Assembly (NCBI GenBank): GCA_030428405.1
Contig: JAUIEH010000036.1
Location: forward strand, 1-11,985
DNA: 11,985 nucleotides
Direction of reading: 5' to 3'
Source: Alphaproteobacteria bacterium
Lineage (GTDB): Bacteria; Pseudomonadota; Alphaproteobacteria; Caulobacterales; Maricaulaceae
The notes under the pieces are model-generated. The model saw nothing but the letters and a program-made list of their open reading frames with translations. It was not told the origin of the DNA and ran no database searches. Position numbers and translations under genes: made by a program. This document shows, in pieces, positions 1 through 6,465 of this stretch (positions are counted from its first letter, which is position 1; every line of letters starts with the position of its first letter).

Positions 1-1754
1 GCGATCCCGCCGCCGATCCCATTGAGGCCTCAAGCGCCCGCGCAGACACCCGCGACGCGGCCGTCGCGATGTCCGCCGACCGGCGCTTGCGCATTGATGC
101 GCCGGCCGTCTCCGGCTCGATCCTGCTCGATGGCGCCCGCTTCGATGACTTGCAGCTCTTGCGCTATCGCGAGGAGCTCGCCGAGGACAGCCCGCCCGTC
201 ACGCTGTTCAATCCGCAAAACGGGCCGGCCGGATATTACGCAGCGCATGGCTGGAACTCGGTCAGCGGGCGCTCCGATCTGCCGAGCCCGAACAACACGC
301 CCTGGCGGGTCATCGAAGGCGAGGTTTTAACGCCGGAAACGCCGGTCACGCTCGGCTATGAAACCGAAGACGGGCTGTTGTTCCGGCGCACGATCGCCGT
401 TGACGGCGATTATCTATTCACGATCACCGACCGCGTGACCAACGACACCGGCGATGCGCAAACGCTGTTTCCCTACGGCGTCATTCGCCGCTACGGCGTG
501 CCTGAGGATCTGACCAATTTCATGATCCTGCATGAGGGCGCGGTCGGCGTGCTCAACGGCGATTCATTCCAGCGCAAATATCGCCGCATGCGCCGCCAGC
601 AAGAGCGCGCAGGCGTGAACGCGAACGGCCGCCCGGCGCCGTTCTTGAGCGAAAACAGCGAGGGCGGCTGGCTCGGCTATACGGATAAATATTGGCTCGC
701 AGCTCTGGCGCCCGGCGCGGATGCGGAGTTCACCGGCGAAATGCTGGTGCGCGAACGCGCCGACGGGCCGATGTTCCAGGCCCAATATCAAATGACCCGG
801 ATCGACGTGCCGGCGGGCGAGTCGGTCGAGGTCACCACCCGGCTCTTCGCCGGCGCCAAGCGCGTCGACGTCCTGCGCCGCTATCAGGAAGAGTTCGACA
901 TTCCCGGTCTCGACATGGCCGTGGACTGGGGCAATTTCTGGTTCTTCACCCGGCCCTTTTTCTACACGCTCGACTATTTCGGCCGGCTGACCGGCAATTT
1001 CGGCATCGCCATTCTGATCCTGACGGTGCTCGTCAAAATCCTGTTCTTCCCGCTGGCGAATTCGGCGTTCAAGTCGATGGCGCGTATGAAAGCTTTGCAG
1101 CCCAAGGTTCAAGAGCTGCGCGAGCGCTTCAAGGCCGACCCCAAGCGCCAGCAACAGGAGATGATGCAGCTTTATCAGCGCGAAAAGGTGAACCCGGTCG
1201 CGGGCTGTCTGCCGATCCTGCTGCAAATCCCAGTCTTCTACGCGCTCTACAAGACGCTCTTCGTCACCATCGAAATGCGCCACGCGCCGTTCTTCGGCTG
1301 GATCCAGGATCTCTCCGCGCGCGATCCCACGAATATGTGGAATCTGTTCGGCCTCCTGCCCTATGACCCGGCCTCGCTGCCGCTGCTCGGCGCGATCATC
1401 GGCGGAACCGGCGCGCTCGCGCTGGGCGCCTGGCCCTTGATGATGGGCGCGACCATGGCGGCGATGCAGACGCTGAACCCGCCGCCGCCGGACAAGTTCC
1501 AACAGCGCCTGTTCGCGATGATGCCGCTGGTCTTCATGTTCATCCTGGCGCCGTTCGCGGCCGGGCTGGTCATCTACTGGACCTGGAACAACACGCTCAC
1601 CTTCACGCAGCAATATATCATCATGCGGCGTCAGGGCGTGGACACGCCGATCGGCTCATTCCTCCGTAAACGGTGGGACGCCGTCTTTGGCGGTTCCGGC
1701 GCGTCAGGCGGCACACCGGGCGGATCAGCTGGTTCGGGCGGCGGCGACACGTGA
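1..1754 (+). CDS. yidC: Membrane protein insertase YidC (5' partial)
   Basis: YidC/Oxa1/Alb3-family insertase of the inner membrane; it inserts and folds membrane proteins alone or with SecYEG. The frame is open from base 3 with no stop, so the true start and first transmembrane segment lie upstream; the first in-frame ATG, at 69, is internal. Bases 70–900 encode the periplasmic P1 beta domain. The conserved insertase core follows, with hydrophobic segments near 988–1053, 1200–1262, 1384–1470 and 1509–1590, and the cytoplasmic loop between the first two (MARMKALQPKVQELRERF, EKVNP). The hydrophilic-groove residue that is Arg366 in E. coli is lysine here (codon at 1035), which I recall as usual in Alphaproteobacteria. 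The segment near 1384 is extended by small residues. The C-terminus ends in about 20 Gly/Ser-rich residues rather than a basic tail. engB starts 16 bases downstream. Identity is firm. Confidence 0.97.
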   Translation, partial: DPAADPIEASSARADTRDAAVAMSADRRLRIDAPAVSGSILLDGARFDDLQLLRYREELAEDSPPVTLFNPQNGPAGYYAAHGWNSVSGRSDLPSPNNTPWRVIEGEVLTPETPVTLGYETEDGLLFRRTIAVDGDYLFTITDRVTNDTGDAQTLFPYGVIRRYGVPEDLTNFMILHEGAVGVLNGDSFQRKYRRMRRQQERAGVNANGRPAPFLSENSEGGWLGYTDKYWLAALAPGADAEFTGEMLVRERADGPMFQAQYQMTRIDVPAGESVEVTTRLFAGAKRVDVLRRYQEEFDIPGLDMAVDWGNFWFFTRPFFYTLDYFGRLTGNFGIAILILTVLVKILFFPLANSAFKSMARMKALQPKVQELRERFKADPKRQQQEMMQLYQREKVNPVAGCLPILLQIPVFYALYKTLFVTIEMRHAPFFGWIQDLSARDPTNMWNLFGLLPYDPASLPLLGAIIGGTGALALGAWPLMMGATMAAMQTLNPPPPDKFQQRLFAMMPLVFMFILAPFAAGLVIYWTWNNTLTFTQQYIIMRRQGVDTPIGSFLRKRWDAVFGGSGASGGTPGGSAGSGGGDT

Positions 1755-1770
1755 CGGCAAGGTCGCGGGC

Positions 1771-2409
1771 ATGAACGCGGCCTCACGCGATGACGCGCTC
1801 GACCTGGAAGCGGGGCGCCTCCTGTTCGCCCGCGAGACGCGCTTCGTCATGGGCGTGGTCGATATGGAACGGCTGCCCGATTCCGATCTGCCCGAAGTGG
1901 CGTTCGCGGGCCGCTCGAATGTCGGCAAGTCGACGCTTCTGAACGCGCTCACCGGGCGCAAGGACCTGGCGCGCTCCTCGAATGCGCCGGGACGCACGCG
2001 CGAGCTGAATTTCTTCAATCTCGACGACCGGCTGCATCTCGTCGATTTGCCCGGCTACGGATTTGCCCAGGCCTCGAAGAAAGAAATCGCGCGCTGGACC
2101 GCGCTGACGCGGGATTATCTGCGCGGGCGGGTGAATCTAAAGCGCGTCTGCCTGTTGATCGACGGCCGCCACGGCGTGAAAACGTCTGATGAAGAGGCCA
2201 TGGCGGTGATGGACGCAGCGGCGGTTTCCTATCAATTGGTGTTGACCAAGCTCGACAAGATCGCCGCGTCGGACCATGAAAAGCGCATCGCGGAAACGGC
2301 GGCTCGCGTAGCCCGGCGGCCGGCCTGTCATCCGCGCATAGTGGCGACTTCGAGCGCGAAGGGCGTCGGGCTGAATGAGCTCCGCGCCGAGATCGCCGCG
2401 TTGATTTGA
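1771..2409 (+). CDS. engB: Ribosome biogenesis GTPase EngB/YsxC (YihA)
   Basis: TrmE-Era-EngA-EngB-Septin-like GTPase needed for large ribosomal subunit assembly; about 212 residues, normal for the family. All G motifs are visible: G1 GRSNVGKST, the G2 region GRTRELNFF, G3 DLPGYGFA, G4 TKLD and G5 SSAK. The N-terminal stretch LPEVAFAGRSNVGKS is characteristic of EngB. I start at ATG 1771, 16 bases after the yidC stop. The frame is open back to a TTG at 1687 inside yidC, but that extension is unlike the family. The Shine-Dalgarno is poor (AAGG about 8 bases upstream), consistent with translation following yidC. yidC–engB adjacency is, from memory, common in Alphaproteobacteria. Confidence 0.96.
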   Translation: MNAASRDDALDLEAGRLLFARETRFVMGVVDMERLPDSDLPEVAFAGRSNVGKSTLLNALTGRKDLARSSNAPGRTRELNFFNLDDRLHLVDLPGYGFAQASKKEIARWTALTRDYLRGRVNLKRVCLLIDGRHGVKTSDEEAMAVMDAAAVSYQLVLTKLDKIAASDHEKRIAETAARVARRPACHPRIVATSSAKGVGLNELRAEIAALI

Positions 2410-2449
2410 CGCCTGGACGGCGTCGCCGATGGGACCTGCGTCAGCACTC

Positions 2450-3457
2450 ATGCGAACCCTTTCCCCGACGTCTTTCGCTTTTGCTCTTCTGTTCGCCGTC
2501 CTCGTCGCGCCCTCGGCGCAGGCGCAATGGACCTTGTGCAATCAGACGAGCTTCGTTCTTGAATCCGCCATCGCCTATGACGAGTCCGGCCGACGCATCA
2601 CCGAAGGCTGGACACGGCTCAGGCCCGGCGAGTGCCGCGAGGTCATCGACCGACCCTTGACGCCCGGCATGCACTATCTCTACGCGCGCTCTTCATTTGC
2701 GCATCGCGGCGGTCGCCGGGAGTGGTCGGGCTATGCGGATCATTGCGTGGACGTGAGCGATTTCTCGCTCGCCGGTGAAGCCGAATGCGAGGAAGTCGGC
2801 TTTGAAACGCGCGGTTTCGTGGAAATCGACATCACCTCGGAAGAACAGCGCACGCCCTTGCGCGAGCCGACAAGCTATGAGGACCCGCACACCGCCGGCG
2901 TCCAGCGACTATTGCGCGATAACGGCTACGAAATTCGTACGATTGACGGCTTTTCCGGGCGGCGCACGCGCCGCGCCGTACGCGTTTTCGCGCAAGACCA
3001 GGGCATCGACGCCTCGCTCGACGAGCCCGAGCTGATCGACGCGCTTGAGGAAGCCGCGCTCAGCCGCGCCGATGAAATCGGTCTGCGCCTGTGCAATCGC
3101 GCGGAAGGCTCGGTATGGGCGGCTGTGGCGCGCCGGCGCGACGACAGTTGGGAAAGCCGCGGCTGGTGGCCGCTCGATCCCGGCGAGTGCGCGCGCGTGT
3201 TCGACGAACCGCTCGAAGACCCGGCCTATTATGTTTATGCGGGCCGGCGCGAGAACGGTGTCGACAGGCCTTTGACGGCGGCGGACGAGACCTTCTGCAT
3301 CGCAGAAACGCGTTTCGACATTCTCGGTCGCGAGAACTGCGTCAGCCGCGGCTTCATTGATGCGCGCTTCGCCACGGTTTTGAGCCAGGGTCGCGAAGCG
3401 GTCTCGCTCGAATTCACCGAGGCCGATTTCAACGACGCGCCGGACGAGGCCGAATGA
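2450..3457 (+). CDS. Secreted protein: DUF1036 – peptidoglycan-binding-like – DUF1036
   Basis: Predicted periplasmic protein of about 335 residues. An N-terminal signal peptide (MRTLSP, hydrophobic core, APSAQA|QW) puts cleavage near residue 25. Two homologous DUF1036-like modules (residues ~26–130 and ~210–310) each carry four cysteines in the same order: LCN, PGEC, a C after the HC or FC position, and EC/ENC. Disulfides are therefore likely. Between them, residues ~148–186 resemble a PG_binding_1 domain (VQRLLRDNGY, then DGFSGRRTRRAVRVFAQDQG), suggesting wall contact. DUF1036 has no established function that I know of. The start is uncertain: ATG 2450 gives a clean signal peptide and ATG 2429 adds seven residues; neither has a strong ribosome site. 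It lies 40 bases after engB, and its stop overlaps the next start by ATGA. The domain calls are from memory of family patterns. Confidence 0.85.
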   Translation: MRTLSPTSFAFALLFAVLVAPSAQAQWTLCNQTSFVLESAIAYDESGRRITEGWTRLRPGECREVIDRPLTPGMHYLYARSSFAHRGGRREWSGYADHCVDVSDFSLAGEAECEEVGFETRGFVEIDITSEEQRTPLREPTSYEDPHTAGVQRLLRDNGYEIRTIDGFSGRRTRRAVRVFAQDQGIDASLDEPELIDALEEAALSRADEIGLRLCNRAEGSVWAAVARRRDDSWESRGWWPLDPGECARVFDEPLEDPAYYVYAGRRENGVDRPLTAADETFCIAETRFDILGRENCVSRGFIDARFATVLSQGREAVSLEFTEADFNDAPDEAE

Positions 3458-4167
3458 CGAGCGGGCCCGATTTCACCCATGTCGTCGACTGGGTGTTCGA
3501 TCTCGACAACACGCTTTATCCGTCCGAATGCGACCTGTTCGCCGAAATCGACCGGCGGATGAAATCCTTCGTCATGGAAGCGCTGAATGTCGACGCTGCG
3601 GAAGCCGTCGCGCTGCAAAAGCGCTATTATGTCGAGCACGGAACGACGCTGAACGGCTTGATGACCCAACACGGCGTCGAGCCAGACGCCTATCTCGACT
3701 ATGTCCACGACATCGATCTGACCCCGGTCGAGCCCTGCCAGATATTGCGCGCCAATCTCGAAGCCCTTCCGGGCCGCAAATTCGTTTTCACCAATGGCTC
3801 GCTCGGACATGCGGCGCGCGTCACGAAGCGGCGCGGACTGGACGGCGTGTTTGACGCCATGTTCTCAATTTCGTGCGCGGACTATGCGCCCAAGCCGCAG
3901 CGCCCTGCCTATGACAGCTTCGTCGCCCGCTTCGGCATTCAGCCCGACAAGGCCGCCTTTTTCGAGGACATGGCGCGTAACCTGGAAGTCCCGCACGCCA
4001 TGGGATTTGAGACCGTGCTCGTGCGCACGAACAAGGACTGGAGCCACGAGCCGGAGGGCGCGCGCCCGGCCGGCGCCGGCGAGCAGCCCGCTCACGTCCA
4101 TCACGCCACGGATGATTTGACCGCGTTTTTGGGCGCGCTTCGACTGGCGCCGAGGCTTAGCGCGTGA
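3454..4167 (+). CDS. HAD-family pyrimidine 5'-nucleotidase
   Basis: HAD-superfamily phosphatase of 237 residues, of the TIGR01993 pyrimidine 5'-nucleotidase type related to yeast Sdt1/Phm8. It is expected to dephosphorylate nucleoside monophosphates in the cytosol. Motif I is DLDNTLYP (nucleophile Asp16, acid/base Asp18), motif II is FTNGS at 112–116, the motif III lysine is Lys147 in APKPQ, and motif IV is FFEDMARNLEVP with Glu171 and Asp172. The helical cap lies between motifs I and II (residues ~25–100). A Pro/Ala/His-rich stretch (~195–215) precedes the last helix. The start overlaps the upstream stop as ATGA, with GAGG four bases before, so translational coupling is likely. The 3' end overlaps the convergent gene by 11 bases. 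Class is firm; the natural substrate is not shown by sequence. Confidence 0.92.
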   Translation: MTSGPDFTHVVDWVFDLDNTLYPSECDLFAEIDRRMKSFVMEALNVDAAEAVALQKRYYVEHGTTLNGLMTQHGVEPDAYLDYVHDIDLTPVEPCQILRANLEALPGRKFVFTNGSLGHAARVTKRRGLDGVFDAMFSISCADYAPKPQRPAYDSFVARFGIQPDKAAFFEDMARNLEVPHAMGFETVLVRTNKDWSHEPEGARPAGAGEQPAHVHHATDDLTAFLGALRLAPRLSA

Positions 4168-4175
4168 ACGCGTAA
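4157..4175. repeat. Imperfect palindrome across a convergent gene overlap
   Basis: TTA-G-CGCG-TGAA-CGCG-TAA: a four-base CGCG stem, a TGAA loop and outer TTA/TAA pairs around one unpaired G. It contains both stop codons of the convergent nucleotidase and tail-anchored genes. It is too short to be a strong intrinsic terminator and has no T-run, but it is the only symmetric element at that junction. Confidence 0.3.
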
Positions 4176-4762
4176 AGCGCTGCGATCATGACAGCGACAA
4201 AGCCCGAGAAATAAAGCGCGCGCATCACGCGCATGCCGGTCGTCACGATCTTGCGCGGCTTGCCGTTGACCGGCGCGCCGGTTTTCGTCGGCGGCAGAAA
4301 GTCGCTGCGCGATGCGAGATAGTCGAAGCGCTGCTGTGCATCATCGAGCATGGCCCGCGCCACCTTGGGCGCAGCGTCGAGATCATAGAGCTTGTCATCA
4401 AAAGAGATGACGGGGTCGCCGCCCTCCGCGCTCAGCCCTGCGACATCGCCCGTGGCCGCGCGCAGATAGCGCTCGCTCGAATATGTGCGGACATAGCCCG
4501 GCTTGTCAGGCGCATCCTCATGAAGCTGATTGTAATAGATGACGACGCTGTCGAAGCGCTGCGGCTGCGAGCGCCCGTCAATGTCGGTCTGGTTCAGCCG
4601 CATCCGCTTGACGCGCAAGGGATGCGGCGGTTTCAGCCGCCGGATTTCCGACAGGACAAGGTCGATGGCGAGGTCGGCGAAAGCGGCGGCGCGCTGCGCG
4701 AGGAAGTCCGCATCCGACATCGCATCGCGCGGATCACCACGCTCGCGGGCAAATTTGTCCAT
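4157..4762 (-). CDS. Unrecognised protein with single C-terminal membrane anchor
   Basis: 201 residues; I do not recognise a family. No signal peptide is seen. Residues ~1–165 form a soluble, charged domain, with an N-terminal helical part (LAQRAAAFADLAIDLVLSEI) followed by likely beta strands around RFDSVVIYYNQLHE and YVRTYSSERYLR. A basic, proline/glycine-containing linker (TKTGAPVNGKPRK) leads into one hydrophobic segment at about 182–199 (ALYFSGFVAVMIAALYAF), two residues before the end. This suggests a tail-anchored protein with its bulk in the cytoplasm. The start is fixed by GAAGGAG six bases upstream of ATG 4762. It lies 42 bases after msrB on the same strand, so the two are probably co-transcribed. 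The strong ribosome site, good codon pattern and defined domain layout argue that it is a real gene. Confidence 0.8.
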   Translation of the reverse strand: MDKFARERGDPRDAMSDADFLAQRAAAFADLAIDLVLSEIRRLKPPHPLRVKRMRLNQTDIDGRSQPQRFDSVVIYYNQLHEDAPDKPGYVRTYSSERYLRAATGDVAGLSAEGGDPVISFDDKLYDLDAAPKVARAMLDDAQQRFDYLASRSDFLPPTKTGAPVNGKPRKIVTTGMRVMRALYFSGFVAVMIAALYAFTR

Positions 4763-4768
4763 GCAGCG

Positions 4769-4775
4769 CTCCTTC
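4769..4775 (-). promoter_or_regulatory. Ribosome binding site fixing the start of the tail-anchored gene
   Basis: Reads GAAGGAG on the minus strand, six bases before the ATG at 4762. It favours that start over the in-frame ATG 14 codons later. Confidence 0.75.
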
Positions 4776-4804
4776 GACCCACGCCGCGCGCCTGTCTGGT
4801 TTGG

Positions 4805-5278
4805 TCAACGGCTCTCATCGGCCGCATCGGCGCTCTCGAACAAATGCGCGTACTCGCCATAGCCCTCCGCCTCAAGCTCTTCGACCGGCACAAAGCGCAG
4901 CGAGGCCGAATTTATGCAGTAGCGCATCCCCGTCGGCCGCGGCCCGTCGGGAAACAAATGGCCGAGATGGCTGTCGCCATGTTTGGAGCGCACCTCCACG
5001 CGGCGCATGCCATGACTCACATCTGCGCGCTCGACGACATTGTCCGGCTCCAGCGGCTGGAAAAAGCTCGGCCAGCCGGAATGGGAGTCATATTTATGCA
5101 GCGAGGCGAATAGCGGCTCGCCGGAGACCACGTCGACGTAAAGACCCGGCTCCTTATTGTCCCAGTAAGCGTTGGCGAAAGCGCGCTCGGTTGCGTCTTC
5201 CTGCGTCACCGCGCGCTGCTCGGGCGTCAGCTGTTCGATGGCGTCTTTGGACTTGGCGTATTTGGAGGTGTCGGTCAT
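4805..5278 (-). CDS. msrB: Peptide-methionine (R)-S-oxide reductase MsrB, single-cysteine form
   Basis: Reduces methionine-R-sulfoxide in proteins; a cytosolic repair enzyme (157 residues, no signal peptide). Family landmarks run in order: VTQEDATERAF, YVDVVSGEPLF, KYDSHSGWPSF, SHGMRRVEVRS, DSHLGHLFPDGP and RYCINSASLRF. Cys121 in the last motif is the catalytic cysteine and is the only cysteine in the protein. The recycling cysteine known from Neisseria MsrB (GCGWPSF) is Ser67 here. The four zinc cysteines of E. coli-type MsrB are Asp49, Ser52, Ser98 and Gly101, so this is a zinc-free form. Regeneration must therefore not use an internal disulfide. GGAG six bases before ATG 5278 supports the start. 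It is first of a two-gene minus-strand unit and divergent from the SDR gene. Confidence 0.95.
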   Translation of the reverse strand: MTDTSKYAKSKDAIEQLTPEQRAVTQEDATERAFANAYWDNKEPGLYVDVVSGEPLFASLHKYDSHSGWPSFFQPLEPDNVVERADVSHGMRRVEVRSKHGDSHLGHLFPDGPRPTGMRYCINSASLRFVPVEELEAEGYGEYAHLFESADAADESR

Positions 5279-5284
5279 GGCGCG

Positions 5285-5288
5285 CTCC
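5285..5288 (-). promoter_or_regulatory. Ribosome binding site of msrB
   Basis: GGAG on the minus strand with a six-base spacer to the msrB ATG at 5278. Confidence 0.6.
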
Positions 5289-5468
5289 GCGTGTCTGGCC
5301 TGGAGGACAGAATATGGGGCGGAAGCGCCGCGACGGAACCGCGCTCACGCGTAATTTGACAGCGCGTGAACAAGCAGCGCGCGCGAAGCGCCGATAGATG
5401 CAAATTCTCCGCGCGCCATTGCCTCAAAGCGCGCCGCCATGAATGATCGCGCCTCCAAGAACTCTTGC

Positions 5469-5472
5469 GGAG
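5469..5472 (+). promoter_or_regulatory. Ribosome binding site fixing the SDR start
   Basis: GGAG nine bases before ATG 5482. The alternative upstream ATG at 5443 has no such site, and its extra 13 residues are not family-like. Confidence 0.6.
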
Positions 5473-5481
5473 TACGGATTG

Positions 5482-6459
5482 ATGGCTGTCGCCGACCAGG
5501 TCCCTGTGCAATCCCCGTTTCACGCCAAATCGACCGCCGACGAGGTGCTCGACGGCGTCGACCTTTCAGGCAAGACGGCGATTGTGACCGGCGGCTATAG
5601 CGGCATCGGCGTGGAGACCGTGCGCGCGCTGGCGAAAAAAGGCGCCTCGGTTCTGGTGCCCGTGCGCTCGCCCGATAAAGCAGCCGCAGAACTCGCCGGC
5701 ATTGACGGCGAGGTTCACTCCGCGCCCATGGATCTGGGCGACCTCGCCTCCGTGCAGCGCTTCGCCGAACAAGCGCAGGAGAGATTTCCGAAGCTCCATT
5801 TCCTGATCAACAACGCTGGCGTCATGGCCTGTCCAGAAACCCGTGTCGGTCCCGGCTGGGAGGCCCAGTTCGGCGTCAACCATATGGGACACTTCGCGCT
5901 TACCAAGGCGCTGATGCCCGCTCTGCAGAATACGCCGGGCGCGCGCGTCGTGGCGCTGTCGTCGACCGGACACAAATTGTCCGACATCAGATGGGACGAC
6001 CCGAATTACGAGCGCGAGGACTACGACAAATGGCGCGCATATGGTCAGGCCAAGACCGCAAACGCTTTATTCGCTAACGGATTATCCCGTCGCCTCGCGG
6101 ACACGGACGGCGCGGCCTTCTCGGTCCATCCCGGCGGCATTTTCACGCCGCTGCAGCGTCATCTGCCGAAAGAGGAGATGATCGCGATGGGCTGGCTGAA
6201 TGAGGACGGCGAATTGTCCGAACTCGCCAAGCAAGGCTTCAAGACCCCCGAGCAAGGCGCCTCAACGACGATCTGGGCTGCGACCTCGCCGCTCCTGAAC
6301 GGCAAGCCCGGCGTCTATTGCGAGAACTGCGAGATTGCGGTGCAGACCGATCCCGACAGCCCGCTCGCGCGCTATTCGGGCGTAAACGCCCATGCCTGCA
6401 GCGACGAATCCGCTGAACGCCTCTGGGAGATGAGCGAGCGCCTTCTCGACGCCGCCTAG
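5482..6459 (+). CDS. Short-chain dehydrogenase/reductase, retinol-dehydrogenase-like
   Basis: NAD(P)-dependent oxidoreductase of the classical SDR superfamily, 325 residues from ATG 5482. The Rossmann cofactor motif is TGGYSGIG (36–43). Arg62 after the second strand, in VPVRS, suggests NADP(H) preference. NNAG (110–113), Asn133, Ser160/161 and Tyr187-x3-Lys191 (YGQAK) complete the catalytic tetrad. The YGQAKTANALFA stretch and the C-terminal layout match bacterial proteins annotated as retinol dehydrogenase- or WW-domain oxidoreductase-like SDRs. The substrate is unknown and is unlikely to be retinol. The C-terminal extension (~270–325) contains cysteines in YCENC and AHAC. The gene is monocistronic, divergent from msrB across about 203 bases, and ends six bases before the convergent transporter stop. 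Confidence 0.92.
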   Translation: MAVADQVPVQSPFHAKSTADEVLDGVDLSGKTAIVTGGYSGIGVETVRALAKKGASVLVPVRSPDKAAAELAGIDGEVHSAPMDLGDLASVQRFAEQAQERFPKLHFLINNAGVMACPETRVGPGWEAQFGVNHMGHFALTKALMPALQNTPGARVVALSSTGHKLSDIRWDDPNYEREDYDKWRAYGQAKTANALFANGLSRRLADTDGAAFSVHPGGIFTPLQRHLPKEEMIAMGWLNEDGELSELAKQGFKTPEQGASTTIWAATSPLLNGKPGVYCENCEIAVQTDPDSPLARYSGVNAHACSDESAERLWEMSERLLDAA

Positions 6460-6465
6460 CGCGTC

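Noticed and set aside
564..1613. Long minus-strand open frame opposite yidC (349 codons)
   Set aside because: It is antisense to strongly conserved yidC; its product is Arg/Glu/His/Gln-rich low-complexity, as expected of a shadow frame in GC-rich DNA.
1687..1770. TTG start extending engB into yidC
   Set aside because: The added 28 residues are unlike EngB N-termini; ATG 1771 gives the normal length.
5356..5361. Perfect TTGACA between msrB and the SDR gene
   Set aside because: No acceptable -10 element lies 15–19 bases downstream (the region is GCGCGC), so I cannot support a promoter.
4520..5397. Plus-strand open frames opposite the tail-anchored gene and msrB
   Set aside because: They overlap genes with clear family motifs or ribosome sites, and their translations have no recognisable domain.
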